Below are positions 23,130 to 33,494 of a stretch of 64,000 nt of DNA, piece after piece. Origin of the DNA: Amorphophallus konjac. Its lineage: Eukaryota > Streptophyta > Magnoliopsida > Alismatales > Araceae. The notes under the pieces were generated by a model that saw only the letters and a program-made list of their open reading frames with translations, made no database searches and was not told the DNA's origin. The stretch spans positions 445,220,053 to 445,284,052 of the forward strand of contig CM040118.1 of NCBI GenBank assembly GCA_022559845.1, read 5' to 3'. Numbering within the stretch: the stretch's first letter is position 1; every line of letters starts with the position of its first letter. Both the position numbers and the translations under genes were made by a program.

Positions 23130-23671
23130 TTATAGTTGAAGCTCAGCATCCCTTTTAGCCATATGAATGTCACCAAAAACCTCCTTGTTCCAATGCTTCA
23201 GAGCCTCTTTTAGTTTTTTGAGTTTATAGTGCAAAGAATGAAAAGGGTGACAGAGAGAATCAAACTTGCTCCACTGCCTTTGAATGAATTCCCTAAAATC
23301 TGGGTGGGTAATCCACATTTGCTGAAAAATGTATCTCCCTGGCAATGATTTCCTGGGGCACATGTTTAATAATAAGGGAGCATGATCAGATGGCCCCCTA
23401 GTCAGATGCTGAACCAATAACTGTGGACAGGAGTTCATCCAGCTAGTGTTATATAGAACTCTATCAAGTCTTGCACGAATGTGAGAAGCCCATGCCTGAT
23501 TATTGGACCAAGTAAATGGAGAACCAGTGAATCCAGTATCAATTAATCCAGTAGCTGAAATGAAGCTTTGGAAATCTATCATAGAAGAGGCTGAAGCCAA
23601 CAAACCACCCATCTTTTCATCAGGAGATGTGATACAATTAAAATCACCACCAATCACCTAGGGAACAGCTT
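23130..23671 (-). pseudogene. LINE ORF2 N-terminal remnant: AP-like endonuclease C-terminal half
   Basis: The LINE starts here without the first half of the endonuclease. Visible motifs are GGDFNCI (residues 3-9 of the open stretch), FTWSN, RLDRVL and the catalytic SDHAPLL (90-96). TAG at 23658-23660 sits where a Trp usually precedes the GGDFN strand, and TAA closes the stretch at 23130-23132. The frame is the same as for RT downstream. The enzyme would nick target DNA; this copy lacks its metal-binding N-terminal residues. Confidence 0.88.
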
Positions 23672-24690
23672 CAATTTTTAACTTAATTTATTTAACAAGA
23701 TTTCATGTCAATATCTATTTAATTGAATAATTTTAAAATATACATTCAAAGACACATTTATTTATATATATAAATTTAGAGAAATAAAATATATGATAAT
23801 TAAGAGAAAAATATAAAGATTCCAAATATATAATTTTTATAATTTTATGTTGCATAATTTAGTAGATATGGATTTTTAAACATATAACTTACAAGTTATA
23901 TTTATATATTTATATATATATATAAATATCAAAAGAAAATGGCGGTGGTGGCAGTGAACGCTATTTAATCAAACATGCATGTTACTATTCATTTCATGGA
24001 TGAACAGCGACACTTTTTATTTATTAAGATTTTATAGAAATTAATTATATGATAAATAAGAGAAAAATCTAAGGATCTTAACCCTGAAATATCACAATTT
24101 TATTGCATCAGGATAAAAAGATAAAAATCGACAAAGATGGTACAGGTGTTAACCACATGAACAGTAACCCGTTTCAAATACTAATTTTTCTGAAACTAAA
24201 TACAAGAAAATTAAGGAAAATTATGTGAATTTTAAAAATATATATCAAGAATCTTTGATGTATGATTAGATGGTTATAAAATTTTAATCATGGGTTAAAT
24301 GTGTTTTACTTAAATAAGAACGTAGATCATGCAAGATTTGTTTATTTCTAACAGTTAGGCTTGGGAGATTGCCTACCTTGGATTGATTGGAGAATGAAAA
24401 AAATGTTGAAGGACTTGTGAAGAACCGGTGGAACAGAAGATGGAGGAAGAAGGAGAATGATGCCCTCCTATTTCTCCCTGTTGGTTGCAAACCGCAGGAG
24501 GAAGAAAGATGAAGAACACCCTTCACGTTCAACCGCAGGAGGAAGAAAAGGGGGTGCAGAGGTCGCAGCAAGTTGAAGGGGAATGCCCCTTCGCGTAGCA
24601 TCAAGGCAGCAGGAATAGGAGGAAGAGGACGCAGAGATGGCACAGCTCGATCGTTGTAATAGCAGGAGCACTTGCACGTTCGACGGGGGT

Positions 24691-24703
24691 TCTCTTATAT
24701 AGA
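24691..24703 (-). promoter_or_regulatory. TATA box of the H 3' LTR
   Basis: The minus strand reads TCTATATAAGAGA about 900 bp from the LTR start. The same sequence is at 29833-29845 in the other LTR. Confidence 0.7.
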
Positions 24704-25600
24704 TATGGGGGATTTCTAGAGGGTTCGGTTGCAAACTAATGCAAGGAATTAAGACTTCGCATACGTTTCTTTCTCCCTTCCCAAACCGCAGCCACTTGCC
24801 ATTGTTTGTTCTAAACCCTAAAAGCTAACCATGCATGATCGATCAAGTGTATACGTGGGTTTGGGTTTGGCCTTGTGCGCATGGCATTTGGGTTTGGGTT
24901 ACACGTGCATGGGTCTTGAGTTGTTTGTTAGGTTGGCTTCGGTGAGAGGCTCTCGTTAGATGGGCTTTGCTGTGTGTGTTTTGGGTTGAGATAAAGTGAG
25001 GGTTTTGATATATATATATATACACGTAGATACATTAACAAGGTTTGGTCTTTATATATCGAATATGGGTGTAAGGCTTATTAAGTATTTCTCTATTTTA
25101 TATATAATTAGATTAATGGATAAGAAAAGTCCATTACGTTAAGATAATTGGGTTGGGTGTTTAGGTTTAGTTGGGCCCACTAATTATATTTAGTAGACTT
25201 ATAAATAGTTTTATCTAGTTTAATCGGTAGAACTTAATATATATATATATACCTTATTTTATTTATTTATATATCTTATTAAATTTTACATTGTTGTCTT
25301 GGGTATCAGAGTCGGGTTCGATCCTAAGAGAGTTTTTATATGGGTATGTAATTATATTTTTGAGATTCCTTCTAAATACTAGAGTCATATTTTCTTTAAC
25401 CCATAAATAGGTAAAAGAATATATTAAACTTTTATTTCTTGATCATTGATTTATACTTTTATTTGTGCCCATTTATTACCATTTAGCCTAAATAACTAGT
25501 TTCACTTTTCCTTTATCAAAAATTTTAAATTCTCAGAATTTTCTATGACTAACAATGATTATTTTCATGTATTCTCTATTTAAATTTCCGGGGTGCTACA

Positions 25601-25747
25601 CCCACTTAAAAGAATTTGGTCCCCAAATTCAACTGATTTTCTTTCCAAAATTAGTGGGGTATGATCACCATATCCAAAACATGTATTTTAACAAGATCAT
25701 TCTCATAACATGGTAAGTGCTAAGATCACCATAACTGATTCATGTGA
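25601..25747 (-). other. H 3' internal end with candidate polypurine tract
   Basis: The minus strand directly before the 3' LTR reads TTTTAAGTGGG, a weak polypurine tract. The 130 bp between it and the gag stop hold nothing recognisable. The pol deletion junction must lie here, just after the Gag C-terminus. Confidence 0.6.
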
Positions 25748-26698
25748 TTATGGGTGAGATAGGTTTATAGAGTTACCTTCCAATGCTTGCGGCATTTCTT
25801 CCTTTAAGAGTGGACAATGGGTGATTTTATGATCTTTGCTTCCGCATCGGATGCATTTCCCGAGTTTATACCAACACTCGTTCGGTCTGTGCCTTCCTTT
25901 CTTGCAATGTTCACATTTCTCCTTGATCGGAACAACTCGTTGATCATCATTCCGGGGTTTCTTGTTCTTACGAAAATTGTTACCTCCATAAAATATCTTC
26001 TTGTCATTTACGGACTCCTTATTCTTAGATCCTTTCGCTTGCTCTTTCTTAGCGATCTTTCCCTTGACTCGCTCCATCATATCCATGGCATCTTCCAAGA
26101 GTTGTGCCTTCCTAACCATCTCCGTGTAAGTTTGTATTTGCAGCGGAGCTAATTGAGGAATAAGCTCCACTTTCAAGCCATTCATGAATCGTTTCGCTCT
26201 CATCTTTTCCGTGCAGACTAGGTGTGGTGCATATCGGGTTAATCTAGAGAACTTTACCCCGTACTCCGCTACTGAGAGACTAAGTTGCTTTAGGGCCGCA
26301 AACTCCATAGCCTTCTTTTCATGTATTCGTTCTGAGAAATATTTCTCGTTAAAGTGTTCCAAGAACTCGTCCCATGTAACTTGCTCATTAGGCAAGATCG
26401 CTTCCACGGATCTCCACCATACACGGGCATCCTTTTCTAGTTGATAAGTTCTTAAGAGCACCTTCTCTTGATCGGTACATTGCATCGCTTTGAATGTTCT
26501 TTCTATCTCCTGCACCCAGTTCTCTGCTTCATCCAGGTCGGTAGACCCACTAAACTTCGGGGGATTCATCTTTTGAAATTTTTGATGTAGATCCCCAGCT
26601 CCACGTTGGTTTCCACCTTGGGCAACTTGTTGCAAGACTTGGGTTAGTCCTTGGACTGTGTGTTGCATTTCCCTCCATTGACCTCTTTCGGTGGCCAT
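25748..26698 (-). CDS. Gag of element H, 316 residues, intact but without pol
   Basis: The ORF starts at ATG 26696-26698, the first after the primer site, and has no internal stop. Residues about 40-205 form a retrotransposon Gag domain (ARVWWRSVE, EFAALKQ, GLKVELIPQLAP) close to Gag of element A. A Lys-rich linker (210-260) leads to two CCHC zinc knuckles, C262-C275 and C282-C295, both complete. In the related element A the second knuckle has lost its first Cys. The protein would form the particle shell and bind genomic RNA. The ORF ends 21 residues after the second knuckle, where protease would normally begin. An intact Gag without pol suggests a deletion derivative that may still have supplied or used particles. 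Confidence 0.88.
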   Translation of the reverse strand: MATERGQWREMQHTVQGLTQVLQQVAQGGNQRGAGDLHQKFQKMNPPKFSGSTDLDEAENWVQEIERTFKAMQCTDQEKVLLRTYQLEKDARVWWRSVEAILPNEQVTWDEFLEHFNEKYFSERIHEKKAMEFAALKQLSLSVAEYGVKFSRLTRYAPHLVCTEKMRAKRFMNGLKVELIPQLAPLQIQTYTEMVRKAQLLEDAMDMMERVKGKIAKKEQAKGSKNKESVNDKKIFYGGNNFRKNKKPRNDDQRVVPIKEKCEHCKKGRHRPNECWYKLGKCIRCGSKDHKITHCPLLKEEMPQALEGNSINLSHP

Positions 26699-26888
26699 AT
26701 TAGCCTACAAGAACAAGTTTTGGAATTAACGATTACTCTTATCTTGGTATTATCTAATGCGGATATAACATATTTTATTATTTCACCCATGGCTCTACCC
26801 CACATCTCACAGGGTTCCTATAGGATAACTAACATGGAGAACTTAATCTAGGACTTGGGCTTGATGACCTAGGATTTTAGAAAGCCTA

Positions 26889-26901
26889 GGCTCTGATACC
26901 A
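26889..26901 (-). promoter_or_regulatory. primer binding site of H, tRNA-iMet type
   Basis: The minus strand reads TGGTATCAGAGCC, 5 bp inside the LTR end at 26907. The leader between it and gag (26699-26888) holds no ORF. Confidence 0.92.
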
Positions 26902-28784
26902 CCTTCTGTCACGCCCCGAACCAATAGCAGCGGAACGTGTCATTTGCTCAGAACGTGGCAGTTAAACAGTCGAGTCGATCAGAGTATAGCTATTCCACAA
27001 AACACAATTCGGACAAAATAACAAATTTCATTTCAATTATAAGTTCATTACAATTTGGACCCAATAAAAGAAAAGACTCAATAATGAAAAATTACACTGA
27101 GAAACTTGACTAGACTTAACGTAAGACACAAGATAGCCAGACTAGATGGTTCGTCTAGATGTCGGAGTACTCATCACTCTTGCCCTTGCCCATCATGTTC
27201 CGTCTCGTCATCGCTAAGGCCATCACCTGAAAAATATTAGAATACGCAGGGTGAGCGAATGCTCAGTAGGACTTAATATCTCAAGCTCCAAGCAAGCTTT
27301 AAGTGAATTACATGTTAACATGCTCATGCAAGTCATGCAAAGTATAAGAAATCAAGAACTATAATGGCACGAGATAAATTCACGAACGATAAGAAATAGA
27401 CAGGATAAGAACAAGTAGATTGATGAGAAAGTATATCAAGAACCTTCATGACGAGATAACGGTACTTTCAATAAGATAACTCAAGAACATTCATGATGAA
27501 CAATATAGAAGTAAGTCACTCAGTATATAGAGTTGCCAGGACACTAAGGGGAAATCATGATAATATGATAGCCCCTCTAATAAGGTAATTCAAGATCTTT
27601 TCATGATGAACAATAAGTTGTGGAAAGGTATACTATGATGGCAATTGCTCCCGATCATCACTATCACGTGAGCTTTTGCACATCTAGCACTACATAGGAT
27701 TGGCCAATGCGCTAAGGGGTAATCACGAAGATATGACCGCCCCTCATGGAAATAAGTTATGGACAACTATAGGTGGTGAATGCCAGCACCCGATCATCGT
27801 ATATCGGTAAACGTTTGGACTTTGTCTCGCCCAATAGGGTCAGATCAGGACCCATAGCATTTAAAATGTCATTTTATTGGGACCCATAGCCCCTGACATT
27901 TTGTCTAGACTAATTCCATATTAATGGCCAAGAATTTCAAGGATCAATCATGTACGAACAATATGATAGATTTCATTGAACAGAGATTCAAGATAGACCT
28001 CGACAAGTCTAGTACGATGGCACACAAAAATCGAGACAATTCGAGAAATCTGAGAGATTGGCGTCCCGTCGGAGCACCGTATATTTAGGAAGTCGCGCCC
28101 ACAGTGGTGGTCACTCCTTCTCTGAACAAAGCATTGAAGAATTGGTGCCTTCACAATAAAGTTGCTTTTACGCTAAGCGCCCGCCAATAAGGTCACCCCT
28201 TCAACATGCTCATGACAGAAAACGGCGATAACCAATGTAGTCGCTAATCAAATTAGCACCTTATATGTCAGATAGAGACAGATCTCTCACAGAATCGCCA
28301 TAACATCGTTCTATGAGGGTCGGGTGTCATGTTTTCTTCAGAGGGACATGACTGTAACACGGTGTCAAGGGCTTTTATGATACAACCTGCTCGGCTGTCT
28401 TGAGGGAATCCAAGGCTAGCGTAGACTTACGGAGGTCTCTATGACATAATCGCTAGTCCGAAGGAACGGAATGTCCCGCGGAGAGCTCAAACGTCACGAA
28501 GAGTTAAGGGGTATACGATACGGGACCTCATCTACGGATTGAGATGATAGTGCCAAGTGATACCTACGGTGAAGGGTTGGACCACGATGAAACAATCGGA
28601 CAGAGAAATGGCGTCCTGTCTGGCAAGCGCTAATACAAATAGCGGCTGTCATTACAGGTGCAGATTGATTAATACATTTTCATTTAAATGTATGAATGTG
28701 TTAATTGAAGAATTTGCATCCATTAAGAGAGACGCTAATTCTAAAATTAACTATAATTGATACCCGTGAGTGGCGTCATTCATT

Positions 28785-28814
28785 AATTAGTGTCCACTTG
28801 GAGGGACACTAATT
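28785..28814. repeat. perfect 11-bp inverted repeat in H LTR
   Basis: Arms AATTAGTGTCC (28785-28795) and GGACACTAATT (28804-28814) pair fully around an 8-base loop. In the other LTR the same element at 19697-19726 has one arm change that still allows a G-U pair, and the LINE is inserted at its very end. Confidence 0.9.
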
Positions 28815-29832
28815 CTATAATTTTTAACTTAATTTATTTAATAAGATTTCATCTCAATATCTATTTAATTGAATAATTTCAAAATATACATTCAAAGACA
28901 CATTTATTTATATATAAAAATTTAGAGAAATAAAATATATGATAATTAAGAGAAAAATATAAAGATTCAAAATATATAATTTTTATAATTTTATGTTGCA
29001 TAAATAATTTAGTAGATATGGATTTTGAAACATATAATTTACAAGTAATATATATATCAAAAGGAAATGGCGGCGGTGGCAGTGAACGCTATTTAATCAA
29101 ACATGCATGTTACTATTCATTTCATGGATGAATAGTGACACTTTTTATTTATTAAGATTTTATAGAAACTAATTACATGATAAATAAGAGAAAAATCTAA
29201 GGATCTTAATCCTGAAATATCACAATTTTATTGCATCAGGATAAAAAGATAAAAATCGACAAAGATGGTACGGGTGTTAACCACATGAACAGTAATCCGT
29301 TTCAAATATTAATTTTTCTGAAACTAAATACATGAAAATTAAGGGAAAATTATGTGGATTTGAAAAATATATATATCCAGAATCTTTGATGTATGATTAG
29401 ATGGTTATAAAATTTTAATCATGGGTTAAATGTGTTTTACTTAAACAAGAACGTAGATCATGCAAGATTTGTTTATTTCTAACAGTTAGGCTTGGGAGAT
29501 TACCTACCTTGGATTGATTGGAGAATGAAAAAAATGTTGAAGGACTTGTGAAGAACCAGTACTCAGCGACAGGATCAGAAGATGGAGGAAGAAGAAGAAT
29601 GATGCCCTCCTGTTTCTCCCTGTTGGTTGCAAACCGCAGGAGGAAGAAAGATGAAGAATGCCCTTCACGTTCAGCCGCAGGAGGAAGAAAAGGGGGTGCA
29701 GAGGTCACAGCAAGTTGAAGGGGAATGCCCCTTCGCGTAGCATCAAGGCAGCAGGAACAGGAGGAAGAGGACGCAGAGATGGCACAGCTCGATCGTTGTA
29801 ATAGTAGGAGCACTTGCACGTTCGACGGGGGT

Positions 29833-29845
29833 TCTCTTATATAGA
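29833..29845 (-). promoter_or_regulatory. TATA box of the H 5' LTR
   Basis: The minus strand reads TCTATATAAGAGA, identical to the site in the 3' LTR. As the 5' LTR copy, this one would drive the gag transcript. Confidence 0.7.
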
Positions 29846-30073
29846 TATGGGGGATTTCTAGAGGGTTCGGTTGCAAACTAATGCAAGGAATTAAGACTTC
29901 TCATACGTTTCTTTCTCCCTTCCCAAACCGCAGCCGCCTGCCATTGTTTGTTCTAAAACCTAAAAGCTAACCATGCATGATCGATCAAGTGTATACGTCG
30001 GTTTGGGTTTGGCCTTGTGCGCATGGCATTTGGGTTTGGGTTACACGTGCATGGGTTTTGCGTTGTTTGTTAG

Positions 30074-31308
30074 TGTTGCATCCCTACGGTTTTGATGATG
30101 TCTCACACAATAAATCAATTTTTTTCAATTTCAAATCAGTTTGTTTTTATATGATGCATTTCTTTAACTCTAAGCATGAAGGAGGTCTGTGCTTATAGCA
30201 TGATTTAGGTCTGTGCATTACATGATTTTTGTCCTTTTGCTTAATGCATATTAAGTCAGTGCAAGTTCTGCATCTCTTACATAAAGTGCTTGCCTCGATG
30301 CAAGTCCTTGATCATGTTCATATATTGTCTCTATGCATTACTCTAGGTCGTGTCCACTAAGGTCCATGCATATCATGTCTCTGCATCTCACCTTTTGAGG
30401 TCGGTGCAACTCTTGGGTCGGTGTAATTCTTGACAAGAATGCTTTGGTCAGGCTGGTCGTTCCTACATCTCAGTGCAAATCCATCTCGGTGCAAGTTTTG
30501 ACTTGTATCTATCTTTGTCATCTTAGTGCAAATGTATCTCGGTGCAAGCTTTGTCTTGTATCTCTCTTTGCCATCTCGGTGCAGCTCCTGCTTGGACTGC
30601 ATATCCCGACTCGGTGCATATTTTTAGCTTCTGAATAACATGAAGTCGGTGCATCCTCCATTGCATTACCATTCTCGGTGCAAGGGTTGATCTGCACCTA
30701 GTCGGTGCAACTCTTGGTTAGTCAAAGGCATTGGAACTCAGACTCGATGCAAGTCCTGTAGACAGCTAAAGTAGATTGGTGCAACGTTTGCTTCATTTCT
30801 CATCGGTGCCTTTCTTGCCCGTCTTAGTCGATGCTTATTCCTTTGACTCGGTGCAAATTTTTCTCTCTGGCAAAATCAAGTCAGTACATGTTTGCATTTT
30901 GTTGCTTCCTGTCCATGCATATCTGTTACACGATCAGAGTCTATGGTCTGTGCTAATGACGTCATGCGTCTTCTCAAGTCAGTGCATCTCTCGCTTTGAC
31001 TCACTTCAACTCGGTGTAACCTCTTGTTCACCTTGTTGCAAGTTAGTGCAACTGTTGATTTGGGAACTTCTACTCAGTGCAGTTTCTGGCTTCTTACTCA
31101 TTACACTTATTCGAATTGTGCTAAGCGTGTGACAAAATGACTATTTCTTCTCTGACAGTTTGTCTGTACATTCACCAGGATGGCACGTGATCCGAGGAAG
31201 ATGAAGGTCTAGAACATTCCGACACGTGCCCCAACATTTCAAGCGGGAGACGTGGTATCCACACGCCTAAGCTTCTGGAACAGACATATATATATATATA
31301 TATATATA

Positions 31309-31355
<47 letters not shown>

Positions 31356-32184
31356 TGAGGAAAAAGGGTTCGAGAGAAAAGGATGGAACAATGAGAAAAG
31401 AAGAGCAGCTTGAGAGCAGTGGAAAAAGAGAGAAGATAAAAAAAAGCCCACTCCATTCAAAGCTGAGAGAAAAAATTTCTGAGAGAGAGAGAAGTGATTG
31501 TGAATGTGAAGTTCTGCTTCTAAGGAAGCTATATTGCTTTTATTTTCAAAAAAAATTGCGGTTCATCGATTGTCTTTGTTTTTGAGTTTCCTTTATTGTT
31601 ATTCCGCTCTGTTACCCTCCACTGTTCAGAGGAAGGGAGAGATTCTCCAGTTCCCTCCATTGTCTTGGAGGAAGAGAGGTTCGATCCTCTGGTTGTGTGA
31701 GTTACTTGGGAGTAACTGCACATGGTTCCCTTTGCTGCGTGCAAAGGAAGGGAGATTGGTTCTCCAGTGTTTCACTTCTGGTTGATCAGAAGTCTAAGGA
31801 GTGTGTTCCTCAGGGCAAGCTGTCTGGCAGCGGCTGTTACAGACTGAGTCTGTTGTGTTGTGATTGAATATTGAAAGAAAACCTTACTCGCCTGAGTAAG
31901 GGGTGGACATAGAATGCGGATAGCAAACGAACCACCTAAAAAATTCCCTATCTCTCTGTGGTCTTGCTTGCTCACGTTGTGCTGCTCTCCATCTACTTGA
32001 CACATTGCGTCATTGTGGGTTGCTTTCTCGATCTCTTTTCTAACTTTAGTCATCATTGTTGCCTGTTTTCGAAGTCTTCTTCACTGCTATTTGAGGGGTT
32101 GATAAATCATGTTTGAGTTTATCGAATTTTGGGAGTGAGCTATTCATCCCCCCCCTTCTATCTCACTTTTCGCTGTGCGTATCA
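30074..32184 (+). mobile_element. solo LTR, probably Ty1/copia type (2.1 kb)
   Basis: The unit starts TGTTGCATCC, ends GCGTATCA and is flanked by the 5-bp duplication GTTAG (30069-30073 and 32185-32189). Outside these, the H LTR continues without loss. No internal domain is present, so it is the product of LTR-LTR recombination. The end, with GTGAGCTATTCATCC and a C-run, resembles SIRE/Maximus-type copia LTRs; that assignment is from memory of such ends and is moderate. Between 30180 and 31100 the motif TCGGTGCAA recurs about every 30-60 bp. Confidence 0.85.
31285..31350. repeat. compound microsatellite (AT)n(TG)n
   Basis: About twelve AT units are followed by about twenty TG units. It lies inside the solo LTR and should vary between individuals. 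Confidence 0.95.
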
Positions 32185-32265
32185 GTTAGGTTGGCTTCGG
32201 TGAGAGGCTCTCGTTAGATGGGCTTTGATGTGTGTGTTTTGGGTTGAGATAAAGTGTGGGTTTTG

Positions 32266-32296
<31 letters not shown>

Positions 32297-32879
32297 TATA
32301 CGTAGATACATTAAAAAGGTTTTGTCTTTATATATCGAATATGGGTGTAAGGCTTATTAAGCATTTCTCTTTTTTATATATAATTAGATTAATGGATAAG
32401 AAAAGCTCATTACGTTAAGATAATTGGGTTGGGTGTTTAGGTTTACTTGGGCCCACTAATTATATTTAGTAGACTTGTAAATAGTTTTATCTAGTTTAAT
32501 CGGTAGAACTTACTATATATATATACCTTATTTTATTTATTTATATATCTTATTAAATTTTACATTGTTGTCTTGGGTATCAGAGTCGGGTTCGATCCTA
32601 AGAGAGTTTTTATATGGGTATGTAAATATATTTTTGAGATTCCTTCTAAATACCAGAGTCGTATTTTCTTTAACCCATAAATAGGTAAAAGGATATATTA
32701 AACTTTTATTTCTCGATCATTCATTTATACTTTTATTTGTGCCCATTTATTACCATTTAGGCTAAATAACTAGTTTCACTTTTCCTTTATCAAAAATTCT
32801 AAATTCTCAAAATTTTCTATGACTAACAATGATTATTTTCATGTATTCTCTATTTAAATTTTCGGGGTGCTACCGGAAC

Positions 32880-33476
32880 GGACCAGGGCATTGCACCATG
32901 GACTTGGCTCCACCTAGAGCCGGGTGGGATGCTGGCCTTCTTCTTGTTCTTTTGATCGGCGATGCTTGCCAACTTTTCTTTTTGTCCTTTCTTTTCTTCT
33001 CTTCTCCTTTTTTGTGTAATAGACCAAGGTGGGTGCGCAGGAGAGCGCTCACCCCCTCAGGGAGGGGATGAGTGGTTCGCTCCACCGCATCAATCTCATA
33101 GTGATAATCTTTGTTCAGCACGTGTCTCGATGGATACGGTCGTACGACCCTCTCTCGCCGATTCTTTCCCTTCTTTTTTTCTTCTTTCTTTTCTTCTTTT
33201 CCTCTTTTCTTTCTTTTCTTCTTCTTAGGGACGGGGAGAAGATTTCCCCTCCCTCCTTCTTTCTTTCTTTTTCTCCAGCGGCCTTCATGATTCCTGGAAG
33301 CTACAGGTGCCTCGGAGTAGCATCTTCGAGGCCACAAAGATAATTTCGCTTAGTCTAACTTTCCTCCGCATAGGGCTGGCAGAGACAGCACCTGCAATTC
33401 ATCAAAACAGGCGAACATCATTTATTAGGAGGCCATGAGACCCTAAATCCCGGCAAAGAGATGAGGGCTGGTTTGA
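32880..33476 (-). other. X leader downstream of the primer site
   Basis: This is the internal DNA between the X primer site and the H insertion. Two pyrimidine-rich stretches (32965-33015, 33165-33225) give Lys/Arg-rich minus-strand ORFs that I do not regard as real. No Gag-like sequence is present. Confidence 0.5.
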
Positions 33477-33494
33477 GTCCCACCGGGCGTGCCA
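33477..33494 (-). promoter_or_regulatory. primer binding site of X
   Basis: The minus strand reads TGGCACGCCCGGTGGGAC, 4 bp inside the LTR end at 33499. E1 (44715-44732) and E2 (56043-56060) have related sites, all fitting TGGCN6GGTGGGAC. On the plus strand the match extends into GGTTTGAGTCCC, which looks like the T-arm of a tRNA followed by an acceptor end GCCA. I did not assign the tRNA. Confidence 0.75.

Larger units (their letters stand above)
19725..23671 (-). mobile_element. 5'-truncated plant LINE (L1-like) with RNase H domain
   Basis: Read on the minus strand, the unit begins inside the endonuclease domain (about 23671), runs through RT and RNase H, and ends in an A-tail (T run at 19725-19733 on plus). 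The boundaries come from comparison with the uninterrupted 5' LTR of H near 28803-28815. ORF1 and the endonuclease N-terminus are missing, the usual result of aborted reverse transcription. No clean target duplication is visible; a few LTR bases seem lost at the site. Confidence 0.88.
17819..25600 (-). repeat. H 3' LTR, interrupted by a LINE
   Basis: On the minus strand it starts TGTAGCACCCC (25600) and ends GGGGCGTGACA (17819). The two halves, 23672-25600 and 17819-19724, match the 5' LTR halves. AT-rich DNA fills 23680-24400. Several small inverted repeats with CGCTA..TAGCG or GTGTCC..GGACA-type arms lie in 19130-19726. I see no gene apart from the inserted LINE. Confidence 0.88.
17819..32874 (-). 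mobile_element. H: Ty3/gypsy element that kept gag and lost pol
   Basis: Two LTRs of about 3.84 kb, very similar to each other once later insertions are removed, flank only about 1.3 kb of internal DNA. The element has an iMet primer site, one gag ORF and a short 3' region on the minus strand. Gag is related to that of element A, and both LTRs end in the same GGGGCGTGACA. No protease, RT or integrase is left, so H could move only with help from a full relative. A LINE lies in its 3' LTR and a solo LTR in its 5' LTR, both later insertions. The last base of the 5' LTR is C where CA is expected. Confidence 0.9.
26907..32874 (-). repeat. H 5' LTR, interrupted by a solo LTR
   Basis: It pairs with 17819-25600. 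On the minus strand it ends GGGGCGTGACA at 26907 and should start TGTAGCACCCC at 32874, where the outermost T is replaced (plus strand GCTACC). Removing 30074-32189 gives about 3.85 kb, equal to the other LTR without its LINE. The many identical stretches suggest a fairly recent insertion. I see no gene; the 153-codon ORF at 29415-29876 is not kept in the other LTR. Confidence 0.88.

Noticed and set aside
19725..23671. LINE as a possible recent active copy
   Set aside because: It is 5'-truncated, has five in-frame stops and has lost one RNase H catalytic residue.
29415..29876. 153-codon minus-strand ORF in the H 5' LTR
   Set aside because: The matching place in the 3' LTR is split into shorter ORFs by an indel; it lies across the expected transcription start.
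32870..33337. 155-codon Lys-rich minus-strand ORF in the X leader
   Set aside because: Driven by two pyrimidine-rich stretches and crossing the H target site; no domain is seen.
33470..33494. tRNA 3' half on the plus strand
   Set aside because: No 5' half, D-arm or anticodon arm lies upstream; it is explained as the complement of the X primer site.
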